DNA of 64,000 bases from Rebecca billardiae RCC1528 (GCA_965240325.2 OZ251227.1:1798001-1862000), one strand, 5' to 3'; positions 23,374 to 33,885 are shown, numbered from the stretch's first letter. Program-made: numbers and translations. The notes: generated from the sequence alone by a model not told the origin.

Positions 23374-25372
23374 TCACTTCTTGAGCGGGCCCACAGCGTC
23401 GACGTTGGCAATCACCTTGCGCGCGTTCGCCTCGATTGCGCCCCAGTCCTCGGCGAGGACCTTGTCCAGCTCGAAGAGCGGCGCCTGCAGCCGGAGCGCG
23501 CGCGCGCGCACGGCCCGGGGCGCGCGGGTGAGGCGCGGCGCCTGCGGGGGCGGCGGCTGACGGGCGCGCGCGCGCGCGGGGTCGTCGCGCCCACGGGTGG
23601 CAGCGCACCACGAGCCCGACGCCAAAGGCGCCGTTGCGGAGGTAGTCGCCCGCGTTGTCCAGGTCGACGCCCGACGTCGGGTTGAGCGAGAGGCACGGCA
23701 GCGCCGCGCTGACCGCCTTGATCCAGTTCCCCGCGCCCGCCACGCCCGGGAAGATCTTCTGGATGGGCGCGCCCGCCTGGTACGCGGCAAACGCCTCGGT
23801 GGGCGTCTGGCAGCCGGGGATGACGACGATGTTGCGCATCGCGCAGAAGGTCACCACCTCGGGCACCAGGATCGGCGCGAGGATGAACTCGGCGCCCGCG
23901 TCGAGCGCCTGCTTGGCGTCCTCGATCGACAGCACCGTGCCCATGCCCACCATCACCTGGCGCGCACAGCGTGCACACGAGTGCGCGCGCGGGGAAGGGC
24001 GCGGAGGGGCGCGACGGGGCGCGGGGAGTGAGGCGCGCAGCCCTGAGGGGCAGGGGCGGGGGCGGGGGTGCCCTCGCGCCGCGTGCCGACGCGGGCGCAC
24101 CTTCGAGCCGTGCTTCGCGCGGAAGTCAGACAGGGTGTCGTGCACGCCCGGCGTGGTGAGCGTGAACTCGCAGATCTTGAAGCCACCCGACACGGCCGCC
24201 TCCATCGCCTTGGGCGCGAGCTCCTTGGTCGGCGTGCGGAGCACGGCGCACGCGCGGTACTGCGCGAAGGTGGCGATGACGCGCCTGAAGTCCTCCGTCG
24301 TCTTCATGTACGGGTCCTCCGACAGGCCCGGGTACTTGGCGAGCGAGCGGCGCGGCGCGGCCGTCGCGGGCGCGCGCTGCGCGGCCGGGCGCGGCGCCGA
24401 CGAACGGCCCGCCCACGTCGACATGAACTTGACGCCCTTCTGGGTGAGCAGCTTGCCAAGCGGCGACTCGGGCTTGATCGGCGGCTTGAAGGGGTAGTAC
24501 CTCCCTGCACGCCGGACGGCGCGCGCGGCGGCGCGATGGCGCGACAGACGGGCGGTCAGGCGCGGTGCAGGCGCGCGCGCGCAAGCGAGCGCGCGGCACG
24601 GCGCGAGGCGGCGGCGCGCACCGGGCGGCCCCGGGTTGGCGATGAGCTCATCCTTGATGATGTTCTCGATCTCCTCGCGGCCGTGCGCGATCTCGTACAC
24701 CTTCTCCGCCGCGGCCGCGGGCACGACGACCACGCCGTCCTGGTCGCCGATGATCGCGTCGCCCGGGCGGACGACGACACCGCCGCACGACATGACACCG
24801 TTGCACTCCCACGGCTGCATGATCGCCGGGCCCTGCTTCGCAGTCGTCGAGTACGAGAAGACGTTGAGCCCGTAGTTGATGAGCTCGTCGGTGTCACGCA
24901 CCGAGCCGTCCGTCACCAGGCCGCCCACCTGCCGCTGCTTCAGCCGGAGGAACTTGATGTCGCCGCCAACCGACTCCCACGGCCCGACCGAGGCCATCAC
25001 GAGCACCTCGCGCGGACCGCACAGCTCAAACGCCTCGTACTCGGGCGAGTCGACGCCGATGGGCTTGTCTGCCGCGACGTCGGGCCGGTGAGGCACGAAG
25101 CGCAGAGTCACCGCACGCCCCGCACACTTGTGGCCCTTGGCGAGCGGGCGCGCCCCCTCGATGAACGACGACGGCCAGCCCATGACCCACAGCCCGTCGA
25201 TCAGCGACTGCGTCGAGAGCGTCGCGAGCTTGTCGAGCATCGCGTCGGACACCTCGCCGCCCTTTGCGGGGCCCATGGCGAGGCACCTCGCCGCCGCAGG
25301 CTGCGCGAACGCCAGTGAGCGCGGCGCCGCGCGCGGCAGCGCGCGGCAGGCCCGGTGGAGTGCGAACGCCAT
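23374..25372 (-). CDS. Fused RraA-like aldolase / KDPG-KHG-type aldolase
   Basis: Exons 25372-24622, 24504-24101, 23956-23609 and 23484-23374; 537 residues; all phases agree. Residues 1-33 look like an organelle presequence (Arg/Ala-rich, MAFALHRACRALPRAAPRS). Residues 45-250 are an RraA-like/HMG-aldolase fold with the conserved GGLVTDGSVRDTDEL, where Arg159 and Asp160 correspond to the substrate and metal site. Members cleave 4-hydroxy-4-methyl-2-oxoglutarate or decarboxylate oxaloacetate. Residues about 310-525 are a class I KDPG/KHG aldolase: CAVLRTPTKE, CEFTLTTPG with the catalytic Glu, GMGTVL, PGCQTPTEAF, Schiff-base Lys452 in IQKIFPG, and LNPTSGVDLDN. Both halves release pyruvate from 2-oxo acids, so a joint role in pyruvate-forming aldol cleavage is plausible. 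Substrates are inferred. Confidence 0.88.
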
Positions 25373-25687
25373 TACGGCCAAATTGGTGCCGGGCGGCAGC
25401 GAGCTCGGCCGCCGATTGCCCGAATCGGCAATTGTCGGCACGTGGTGGGCTCGGGCGGCCGGAACGACGGTCGGCTTGCTATTGTTGTGAGTGTGCACGT
25501 TCGAAACATAGTCAACTGTAGGAATCTAGTCGGAGGTTCTCTAGTAAACCTTCGTCCGCGACGAACCAATCCGTTGCAATCCGGTGTTGTGGCCAGCTGG
25601 TTGATGAATACTTCTGCCCCGGCGGCTTGGCGGCATCACGGCCGGACGCAGACGCGTGGGGGCTTCATCATTTCGACGCTCAGGGCG
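25373..25687. promoter_or_regulatory. Divergent promoter region (fused aldolase / quinone oxidoreductase)
   Basis: 315 bp lie between opposite start codons and have clearly lower GC than the flanks. No TATA box is obvious. The region is open in frame with both genes, so alternative upstream starts cannot be excluded by sequence alone. Confidence 0.4.
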
Positions 25688-27020
25688 ATGATGCGCGCGA
25701 TGTCTGCCTCCGCCGTGCGCCGCTCGGTCGCGCGGGGCGCGTCGAGCCTCGGCCTGCGCGCGCGCGCGCTCTCGTCCGTGCCGTCCACCATGAAGGCCGC
25801 CGTCATCCGCGAGACCGGCCCGGCGGAGGTGATGAAGATCGAGACGGACTACCCCGTGCCGTCGCTCAAGGACGGGCAGGTGCTCGTGCGCAACCACTTT
25901 GCGGGCATCAACTTCATCGACACGTACCACCGCAAGGGGATGTACCCGCGCGACCTGCCCTTCGTGGGCGGGCAGGAGGGTGGCGGCGAGATCGCCGCGC
26001 TCACGCCCAAGGCGGAGTCGATGGGCCTGAAGGTGGGCGACCGCGTCGCGTACTCGATCCTGCAGACATACAGCGAGTACTCGGCGGTGCCGGCTGACAA
26101 GGTGCTCAAGGTGCCGGACGGGGTGGGCCTCGACGTCGCCACGGCGTGCGTCGTGCAGGGCCTCACCGCGCACTACCTCACGCACGACGCACACGCGCAG
26201 CTCATCCAGCCGGGCGAGTGGTGCCTCATCCACGGCGTCGGCGGTGGCACGTGCCAGTGGGCCGCGCAGATGGCGCGGCTGCGGGGGTACAAGGTGATCG
26301 GCACGTGCTCGAAGGGGAAGGAGGCCGTCGGCAAGGCGACGGGCTGCCACGAGCTCATCGTCCTCGACGAGGTGCCCGGCAAGAGCTTCGAGGACTACAC
26401 GTCCGTGGACGTCGTGAAGCGCGTGATGGAGATCACCAACGGGCAGGGCGTCAAGGCGGCCATCGATGGCATCGGTGCGAAGCGGGCACACGCGCGCGCC
26501 TGCGCCGGGGGAGGGGCGTTCGCGACTGGGCGCGGCAAGAGGCGCCGGCACGCGGGCTCGGTCGCGTGATCGCATGCACGCAGCGCGCAGACGAGGGCGC
26601 ACCCGCAGCGACCACGTGCGCGCGGCCGCTACATGCGCGCATGGCCATCAGCTGACTGCCAGCGCCCGCGCGTGCACGCGCAACCCTCCGGCAGGCCTCT
26701 CGACGATGGACATCTCCATCGACTCGCTCGCGCGCCGTGGCATCTTCGTCTCGTTCGGCAACGCGTCGGGCGCCGTGCCCGCCTTCCCCGTGCTCCGGCT
26801 CATCGGCAAATCCGCCTTCGTGACTCGTCCGAAGCTGCTCGACTACACCGTCGATCGCGCCGAGCTCGACCGCCGCGCGGGGGACATCTTCGGCTGGCTG
26901 CTCGAGGGCAAGCTGAACGTGGCGATCGACCGCTCGTTCCCTCTGGATGAGGCGGTCGCAGGGCACCTGTACCTCGAGGAGGGCCGCAGCACGGGCAAGG
27001 TCCTGTACAAAATCGACTGA
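25688..27020 (+). CDS. NADPH:quinone oxidoreductase (zeta-crystallin-like MDR), probably mitochondrial
   Basis: Exons 25688-26474 and 26695-27020; 370 residues; phase 1 agrees. Medium-chain dehydrogenase/reductase without structural zinc, reducing quinones or related electrophiles with NADPH. A presequence of about 32 residues (SASAVRRSVARGASSLGLRA) precedes the conserved MKAAVIRETGPAEVM. The catalytic domain holds NFIDTYHRKGMYPRDLPFVG and GGGEI. The Rossmann domain holds GLTAHYL and IHGVGGGTCQWAAQMARLRG. The second exon gives GIFVSFGNASGAVPAFPVLRL and the typical SFPLDEAVAGHLYLEEGRST ending. Several in-frame Met codons (25688, 25691, 25700) leave the exact start open. The intron is 220 bp, with donor GTGCGA. 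Confidence 0.9.
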
Positions 27021-27954
27021 TGAGTCGGGCAGGCCACCGCACCGTCAACATCATTGCCGTGTCGTCAGCAGTTAGTCGGCCGCTGTCAGTGATGTAAGAA
27101 TTGGAGATCTTCAGACAGACAGGCTGGCAGGGAAGTTTCAAGAGGCACGGCCTCGGCCGCAGCGCCTGACGTTTCTAAGCCCTGACTGAAGCAGCGGATT
27201 CGCGCGGTAGTAAGTACACTATACGCCACCGAGTAATAATTAAACAGGTCTACGCAGAGTACCACTACCGGCGCCGCCGGCGACAACCAGTGAGTCCAGT
27301 GACGACTGTCACGTCGACTCGTCGCCGTCTCGCCGACACTCTGAGTCTGACAGTACGACCAGTCGACGATCATAAGCGCCCATTATTAAATATATATATA
27401 TACATATACAAGCGCCTGGCAATTATTGAAGCGGTCCGCGACGGCGAATTCAGCGCGCCCCTCCCCCCCAGACCGGCCAGACCCTGCTGCCGCCGCACCG
27501 GCCAACGCTAGGCCTAGCGTCACAGGTCTGACGCGCAGCGCGGCGGCGCGCCGCGCCACACGGCACACAGCGCGCGGCCCGGCATCGCAGACGAGTCCAC
27601 AACGCCAACGGCCAGGGCGACTACTTCCTCAACGGCCAGGGCGACTACTTAGTATTTCCCCCACGGCCAGGACGACTACTTCCTCAACGGCCAGGGCGGC
27701 TACTTTCTCAACGGCAAGAGCAACCCCGCCCGCGCACCGGCCAGGGGCGACTACTTCCCCCACGGCTAGGGAGTAGGGAGTAGCAGGGTCAGCGCCATCC
27801 CCGACCGCACCGGCTGGCGTGAGCACGGACTACTTCGCACTGCGATTGCATCAACTCGGAGTCTCGGACCGTCAGCCGGGACCGACTCGCCCGGGGACCG
27901 ACGGCAGAAACGGCGTGACGACCAACGACTGCAAGTACTGAACTCTGTGACTAG
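27021..27954. repeat. Intergenic region with 24-bp minisatellite
   Basis: No gene is seen. A short (TA)n tract lies at about 27389-27402. From about 27608 to 27772 a 24-bp unit (ACGGCCAGGGCGACTACTTC plus CTCA) occurs five to six times with substitutions and small insertions. One copy is extended by TAGTATTTCCCCC, and the last copies are degenerate. Confidence 0.8.
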
Positions 27955-28866
27955 GGCCTGTTTTATTTCTACCAGATTCCATTTACTATGTCACGGCGAC
28001 AAACCCGTGCTCGCCAGTGGGAATCGGTGTCACGCTCCGTTGGGTGTACCTCTCACGGCCGATGGCGGCCCCCACGTGCGCAAGGAATGCGATTCGTGCA
28101 CTCCTCGGTGACCGGTGAGTGCACGAATCCAGTTGCGGCGCTCGTCCGCCTCGTCGTTGTCGCACACGAGGTACACCCAACACCATGGGTCGGATCCCAG
28201 AACTCTCCGCGCGCTCGCGCCTGCGCGGCACTGGCAGGCTTGTTCTCATCATCTTGGCCAAGACTGCAGCCTGAAAGATGCGCGAGGGCGCGTGTGCACG
28301 CCTTTCCGCGCGTCATGGGTGCGCGTGGCACGCACCTTGTAATATTATACGCCGAGGAGGCCTGAGCATCCGGCCTACTAACCTTCCGCGATCACGTTCA
28401 AATGCAGGCAGCAAGCTGCAAGCAAGCGCACGCCGAACGGAAGCATCTCAAGCTCGACAAGGTAGTGGCGGCGGAGCGTTTAGAGCTGGTGGCGATTGCA
28501 GTCCATCTGGCTGTGAACTGGTCGCTAACTGACACGGGTGCGACGCAGCAGCCAAGGCAGAGTGCTTGCAGCTTGCAGAGGGCCTCCAGCTGCAGCGCCG
28601 GTTTGCCGCCGCTCGCCGCCGCTGCATCGTGCACACTGCCGTGCACCGCGAGTGACCCCTGTGTCAAGGCGAAGCACCACGGCAAGGCGAATCAGCATGT
28701 CTGACAACACCCTTCGCCACAGCGCAGCGCCTCAACACGAGAATGCGCGAATGACGTGCCATCACTTCTCCGGACTAGCTCCGGGGCCCGCACCAGCGGG
28801 CAAGCCGCCATTGTACCGCGTTTTGGCGAATGTCGCCTTTGGGCTCTCGTAGAAATAAAACAGGCC
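27955..28866. mobile_element. TIR-flanked 0.9-kb element, probably a non-autonomous DNA transposon
   Basis: An 18-bp sequence GGCCTGTTTTATTTCTAC at 27955-27972 is repeated as a perfect reverse complement at 28849-28866. The interior (912 bp in total) has no convincing coding capacity. It contains a 13-bp perfect hairpin arm pair around 28090-28130 (GATTCGTGCACTC / GAGTGCACGAATC) and further partial inverted repeats. The TIR start resembles PIF/Harbinger-type ends, but I could not identify a target-site duplication, so the class is unassigned. Confidence 0.6.
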
Positions 28867-29490
28867 GAAGCGGCATCTCTGGGCACCTGGTTATGGTACT
28901 CCCTCCCTATGATCCGGCATCGGCGACGACTCCCTCACCCGCGGCCAACGCGCTGCTCACATCCTCCGTCTCCAATCAGTTCAGTGAGTTCTTCGACAGA
29001 CGAATCAGGAGAGCTGCGTCCTAGGCTCATGCCTGTGTCTTTAAGTCCTAGAATCAGCACATCAGTCATCATATATATATATATGTCTAGCCGTCCTCGA
29101 AGCGCCTGCGCCATCCAGATGCAGCGAGGAGGCGAGGCACACGCCGGGCAGGGCGGAGCCACGCGGCGAGATACCAGACTTCATACATTGTATCATATGG
29201 GATTTTGGTCCTCGGAAAACAACGTGCGAGCGGCAGCCACTTGAGCCAGCGCTCGGGCCGCGGCCCAGGAGCATCACAGCGAGTAAGTTGTTCGGGGTCG
29301 TTGTGCGAGCGCACAGAGCAGGCTCGAAAGTCCCTCGTGGCACGAGAAGAGGGTGGCCAAGATGGCAGCCGGACTTGAGCTCGGCCGCCTAGCTCGGGCC
29401 GAATGGCAGGCAGGTGTTGATACGGCGCATTGCGCTCCCACCGTCCTCCTAGACAATCAGTTATTGTGCCAATAACCCCACATATATATA

Positions 29491-29544
<54 letters not shown>

Positions 29545-29695
29545 TTTTCCATACGTACGATTGAAGAAATTTTTTTTGGTGTCCCAGGTTGTCCCGTCAT
29601 CAAGATATATATAGTGTCCCAGGTTGTCCTCATCAAGATAAATGTTGCTGCTGGTACGCTCACTGCGGCTCACGCTGTCTGCGACTGCGCCAACG
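28867..29695. repeat. Intergenic region with (CA)n and short duplications
   Basis: A (CA)n microsatellite lies at about 29494-29539. A unit reading GTCCCAGGTTGTCC...CATCAAGATA occurs twice in tandem at about 29580-29640. A 29-bp unit (GCGACTGCGCCAACGCTACT plus 9 bases) occurs at 29681-29709 and 29716-29744 with a 35-bp period, running into the 3' end of the next gene. No gene is seen in the remainder. Confidence 0.75.
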
Positions 29696-31234
29696 CTACT
29701 TCGAGCGCCGCGACTGCGACTGCGCCAACGCTACTTCGAGCGCCGCGATGCCGCGCGGAGGAAGCCGCGTGGTCCACTTGGCATCGACGAAGCCGGCCTC
29801 GAGCGCGCGCATGCGCAGCATCCGTGCGCGCATCTCCGCGGTCGGCTTGCTTACGTAGCCCCAGGCGGCCACGCGCTCACCGCCGTCGAGTGGAGCGCTC
29901 GCACGCGTGTGCAGCGTGGTGTGGTTGTTGTACACGACAGCCGAGCCCTCGGGCAGCTCAAAGGGTGCGGCGAGGCCCGGCGCGTGCAGCAGCTTGCACC
30001 ACGCCGCGTAAGCGCGCATGTAGTCGTGATACTCACCGAACGGCAGCTCGGCCATCACGGCGCGCTTGGACTCCGAGTGCATGATCCTGTTAACGGAGCC
30101 ATCCGGGCGCAGCTCGATGATGGGGTGCGTCTGCAGCGCCTCGTACGCGCCCTCGTGGTCGTGATCAAGGTTGCACGGCGCGCCTTCGAGCGTGTAGTGC
30201 ATCGTGCGCACGTTATGCACGATCGGAGTCTTGGTCAGCAGCCGAAATGCGTCGGGCATCGTATCGCGCAGTGCCTCGGCAGCTGTGAGGCCATTGACGA
30301 CGCTCGAGCGCACGGTCCCGCGCGCCTGCAGCAGCCACTGCATGTAGCCCGGCACGCCCGCGTAGAACGAATGGTCCGTGTGGAAGCCCAGAGGATTGCT
30401 CAGGTCGTAGTCTGTGTTGGACACCGCCACCGCCGCGCTCGAGCGGAGAACGCCTGTGCGCGTGCGGCGACGAGGGTGCTCGACCATCCGCCCAATTGTC
30501 GCCCGCACGAGCGCTTCGAGAGGGGCGCCAACTGCACTGTCGTCAGCAAGATCTGCGGCTGTGCCCACGCCGTGCACGATGGCGATGCCTTCTGTCGCCA
30601 CCGTCTCCAGAAGACGCAGCTGTTCATCGGCTCCAGCTGCGCCTGGCGCGATGAGCGCGCTCGCACTAAAGGCGGCGGGCACGTGCTCAGCGGCCCAGCG
30701 TGCGGCAGAGGTGCGCGTGAGTTCGTCGAGCGTGGTGTAAGTGGCGCGGGTACACGAAATGGAGTCCTCGGCACCAGCCTCAGCGCGCACGTCTCCGACC
30801 AGCGGCCCCATCGCGCGCAGCCAATCGGAAGGGAAGGCATGAGCCTCCTCTGACGCAGCAGCGGCGGAGCCATCCGTGTGCGACGCCGGCAGCAGCTCGC
30901 CAGACGCCGGCACGAGGAGGTTGACGCGAAGGGCATCGCCACCCTGTAGGTCATAATCACTGGCGACGGACGCGTCGATCGCCAGCGCATCGAGGCTGCG
31001 CGCAAAGTCACCCGGGTGCTCGCGGCGGAAAGAGCGCGTGCAGATCGCCGGCGACGAATCGCGCAGCCACGCAGAGTGGAACGCGACGCGCAGGCCGTCC
31101 TCCCACGCGACGCAAACGTGCCGGCCAGCGGACTCGACGTGTGCTGACGCAAGAGCGGCGGCACCCCGTGGCGCTTGGGCCGCGCAGTTGGTGGCGAGGG
31201 TCGCGAAGAGGCGCCGTGGAGCGGAGAAGAGCAT
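29696..31234 (-). CDS. Gamma-butyrobetaine / trimethyllysine dioxygenase-like Fe(II)/2-oxoglutarate enzyme
   Basis: 512 residues, one exon. TauD/TfdA superfamily, BBOX1/TMLHE branch; these enzymes hydroxylate gamma-butyrobetaine or trimethyllysine in carnitine synthesis. A mitochondrial-type leader (MLFSAPRRLFATLATNC) precedes the N-terminal domain (VAWEDGLRVAFHSAWLRDSS). That domain keeps the WLRD motif but lacks most of its zinc-ligand cysteines. The catalytic domain has the iron ligands His285 and Asp287 in NPLGFHTDHSFYAGVPGY and His442 in NNHTTLHTRAS. The region between 285 and 442 carries a long insert-like segment with HYTLEGAPCNLDHDHEGAY. A tandem duplication at the 3' end supplies the stop codon. 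The exact substrate is uncertain. Confidence 0.85.
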   Translation of the reverse strand: MLFSAPRRLFATLATNCAAQAPRGAAALASAHVESAGRHVCVAWEDGLRVAFHSAWLRDSSPAICTRSFRREHPGDFARSLDALAIDASVASDYDLQGGDALRVNLLVPASGELLPASHTDGSAAAASEEAHAFPSDWLRAMGPLVGDVRAEAGAEDSISCTRATYTTLDELTRTSAARWAAEHVPAAFSASALIAPGAAGADEQLRLLETVATEGIAIVHGVGTAADLADDSAVGAPLEALVRATIGRMVEHPRRRTRTGVLRSSAAVAVSNTDYDLSNPLGFHTDHSFYAGVPGYMQWLLQARGTVRSSVVNGLTAAEALRDTMPDAFRLLTKTPIVHNVRTMHYTLEGAPCNLDHDHEGAYEALQTHPIIELRPDGSVNRIMHSESKRAVMAELPFGEYHDYMRAYAAWCKLLHAPGLAAPFELPEGSAVVYNNHTTLHTRASAPLDGGERVAAWGYVSKPTAEMRARMLRMRALEAGFVDAKWTTRLPPRGIAALEVALAQSQSRRSK

Positions 31235-31437
31235 CTTCTGGCGTGCGAGGGTGTGAAGAGTCGTCCTCGCCGGCGCCCGGCGCGGGGAGCGGATCCCCAA
31301 TCTCGCCTGCCTGAGTTGTGTGCGTCTCTTATTCTTACCGGTAAACTGTATAACCCTCTTGATGATGAACAAGTGTGCACGTTCAATATTAATTTTGCAC
31401 GTTCAATATGAATTTGTCGTCTTGTCGATGTTTAGCT

Positions 31438-32039
31438 TACAGGTGGATACGGGTGATCTGGACAGTGGCCGACCCAACTCACGCGGAGGCCTCCCTGGGA
31501 GCATTGGGGTCGAAGGGGCGCCAGGGACGGACTTCAGGGGGTCCCTGCCTGGAGTTCCGCCACAGCGCGCTTTCTGCGCTGCGGGCCCGTCTCCGCGCGT
31601 GGCGGCCGCAATGGCACTGTCCAATTAGCCCCTGGCACTGGCTGAGGCATGGGAATCGAGCTCAGAGACGCGCGCGCCGAGGAAAAGCGTGTGCAGCGGC
31701 TCGGACGGTTGCTCTGGGACCTACCCACGCCAGCGCAACCGCGCCTTGCCTCGGAGTCCGCCCTTCCTGAGTCCGCGCACGCGCCTTGCGGCTTGAAACG
31801 CTGGCGTTCGCCCTTGTGCGCGGGACTCACGAAACAAGGCGAAGGCGGCGAGAAGCGCGACCTGGCGCGTGCGCAGACGACGTCTCACGACCAGGTGAGT
31901 TCAGCGAACATCGTGCGCCGTCGTGGCGACCCGCCAGTGGGCGCTCGTGCTCGTTCGCCCACGAGCCCTCGCCACGAGGCCCGCCGCCCGCTGAGTGTCC
32001 AGATAGCCCCTGTGTCCAGTTAGCCCGTATCCACCTGTA
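31438..32039. mobile_element. TIR-bounded 0.6-kb element of the TACAGGTGGATACGGG family
   Basis: The left end TACAGGTGGATACGGG (31438-31453) matches in reverse complement the right end at 32024-32039. Just inside each end the related pattern (T)GGACA / TGTCCA occurs. Near-identical motifs reading TGTCCA(A/G)(T/A)TAGCCC recur at about 31618, 32000 and 32015. The interior is GC-rich and has no convincing gene. The same terminal motif recurs at 34748-34763 and 34826-34841, so this is a dispersed family. No target duplication is evident. Confidence 0.65.
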
Positions 32040-32098
32040 CAATCAATTCAGCGACTCCCTCGGCCGTACTTATAATTACAATCCAGGTGCATCTAATC

Positions 32099-32192
32099 TC
32101 CCGTAACGGTCGCGCCCTCGTGCCTGTGTCTTTAAATCATAGAATTGGTCGAGCACCCCTCGCTAGGCGAGGGGTGCTCGACCGTTACGGGA
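32099..32192. repeat. Strong hairpin with a competing outer inverted repeat
   Basis: A perfect 17-bp stem (32147-32163 with 32167-32183, 3-nt loop TAG) is centred on GCACCCCTCGC/GCGAGGGGTGC. A second perfect 14-bp pair, TCCCGTAACGGTCG at 32099-32112 and its reverse complement at 32179-32192, overlaps the right side of that stem. The two structures are therefore mutually exclusive. The block ends 70 bp before the acyltransferase start. The sequence just to its left (32121-32146) is shared, with about three mismatches, with 29030-29055. Confidence 0.8.
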
Positions 32193-32262
32193 ATCCCGCT
32201 GCTCAGGAACCACGTGCTCCGCGGGTCTTGTCACAGCAGACCGTGCGCGGTCCTCGTCGCCA

Positions 32263-33738
32263 ATGAGCAGTCCGTCGGGCATCCGAGTTCGTGCGCGCGT
32301 TCACACCGCCGCGTTCGAAGGGCTCCGCGGTATCGCGGCGCTCCAGGTGAGTCTGGGTCACTTCTGCCAGTTCATGCTCTACCAACCACTCGTGTACTTC
32401 AATGGCACGGCGGCTGTACAGCTCTTTTACGTGCTGGCCGGATTCATGACGTGCCTCGCCAACAACGAGGCGCCCTCGTCGGAAGCGGGGGGCTGCGGTC
32501 CGTTCGCGCGCCGATTCTGGGCTCGCAGGGTCGCCCGTCTTGGCCCCGTCAATTGGCTTTCGATCGTAGTTGGCACGCCGATCGCCGCCCTCCTGCACCC
32601 TCGGCCCCCGTGGCTCGTGCCGCTTAACGTCCTCCTGGACGCACTCTTTGTGCAGGCGTGGGTACCCGTCTTTCATTTGGTCAACGGGCCGCTCTTCTTC
32701 ATGAATGGGCTTGCGCTGTTCTACGGCGTGTTTCCCGCCATCCAGCGCCGCACGCAACAGCCGCGCTCAGCGCAGCGTGTCGTTCAGCTATGCTGGCGGC
32801 TCTGGGTTGCATACGTGGTGCTCTTTGTGCTGATTGCGGCTGCTTTCGAGTGCACCATCTCGCCTACCCCGGGCAGTTTGCCGTCGCAGACGCCGACCAC
32901 CGCCGAGATCCTGCATCACGCGCGGCAGATGGCCCACAAGCACCCGTTGAGTAAGCTCCCCTTGTGCTTGATTGGCGCAGTGGTCGGCAGCTATGCAATG
33001 GCCCCCGCTGCCGACACCGCTGCAGGTGCCGAGGGCAGCTCTATCGCTGCGACGAAACCCGCAGCGTCCTTGCGCTGGGGCGGTGTTGCGAATGGCTGCG
33101 CTTTGGCTTACGCACTCTTCACGCTCGCCTTCCTCTGCGTGCCGCTGATCGCCTTCCAGACTTGTGGGTACGAATACGCCTGGATTGCTGAGGATGCCTT
33201 CGCATACACAGCTGATCTGCTGCCTGGGCCGGCGTTCGCGCTGTGGCTTTACGCCCTGACGCAGGCGCCCGGCTGCGCAGCGGAGCGCTTCTTATCGAAT
33301 GCGCTCCTCCAGTGGATTGGCAAGATCTCCTACTCATGGTACTGCATACATTTTCCCCTTTTCTACATCTGCGCATGGCTGAGGGGGCTGGCGCGCGCAC
33401 CTGATGACGGGATCGCTCCCCGCTATGCCGCCGGCTGGTCTGGATCCCCGCTGCTGCAATGGTGGGAGATTGTGCCCGTCATGGCCGTGGTGGCGATGGT
33501 GAGTGCTGCTGTCCATCGCTGGGTCGAAGAGCCCGCGCGGCGGATCATCTACCGTCTCGTCGACGGCACTCCTGCAACGGCCGCAACCCCCGACGATTCG
33601 ATGGCGACACGGCGTCCCTGGCGCGGCGATGATGGATCTGATGCTGGGACCGGTATCGAACGCCGGTCGCTGCAGACTATGCCTGGTAGTTCTCTGATGA
33701 CGTCGAATACGCCGAAGACGACGATGCCATTGGTCTGA
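32263..33738 (+). CDS. Membrane acyltransferase, family 3 (OafA/YrhL-like)
   Basis: 491 residues, one exon. Multipass membrane O-acyltransferase of the acyltransferase-3 family, which moves acetyl or other acyl groups onto sugars, peptides or lipids. The diagnostic start is FEGLRGIAALQVSLGHF with the conserved Arg and His, followed by AVQLFYVLAGFMTCL and FWARRVARLGPVNWLSI. About ten hydrophobic segments extend to residue 430, including QWIGKISYSWYCIHFPLFY and VVAMVSAAVHRWVEEPARR, both typical of the family. The tail after about 440 is hydrophilic. The substrate cannot be read from sequence. It lies in a segment bounded by copies of the TACAGGTGGATACGGG repeat. Confidence 0.88.
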   Translation: MSSPSGIRVRARVHTAAFEGLRGIAALQVSLGHFCQFMLYQPLVYFNGTAAVQLFYVLAGFMTCLANNEAPSSEAGGCGPFARRFWARRVARLGPVNWLSIVVGTPIAALLHPRPPWLVPLNVLLDALFVQAWVPVFHLVNGPLFFMNGLALFYGVFPAIQRRTQQPRSAQRVVQLCWRLWVAYVVLFVLIAAAFECTISPTPGSLPSQTPTTAEILHHARQMAHKHPLSKLPLCLIGAVVGSYAMAPAADTAAGAEGSSIAATKPAASLRWGGVANGCALAYALFTLAFLCVPLIAFQTCGYEYAWIAEDAFAYTADLLPGPAFALWLYALTQAPGCAAERFLSNALLQWIGKISYSWYCIHFPLFYICAWLRGLARAPDDGIAPRYAAGWSGSPLLQWWEIVPVMAVVAMVSAAVHRWVEEPARRIIYRLVDGTPATAATPDDSMATRRPWRGDDGSDAGTGIERRSLQTMPGSSLMTSNTPKTTMPLV

Positions 33739-33752
33739 CGACGCGACAATAA

Positions 33753-33785
<33 letters not shown>

Positions 33786-33837
33786 GCCTCATGGCCCGCG
33801 GTGCTATCTAGTATCTATCTATCTATCTATCAGTATC

Positions 33838-33885
<48 letters not shown>

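Noticed and set aside
27608-27772. Possible CRISPR-like array (24-bp repeats)
   Set aside because: Repeats are contiguous with no unique spacers and accumulate substitutions. It is a minisatellite in a eukaryotic genome.
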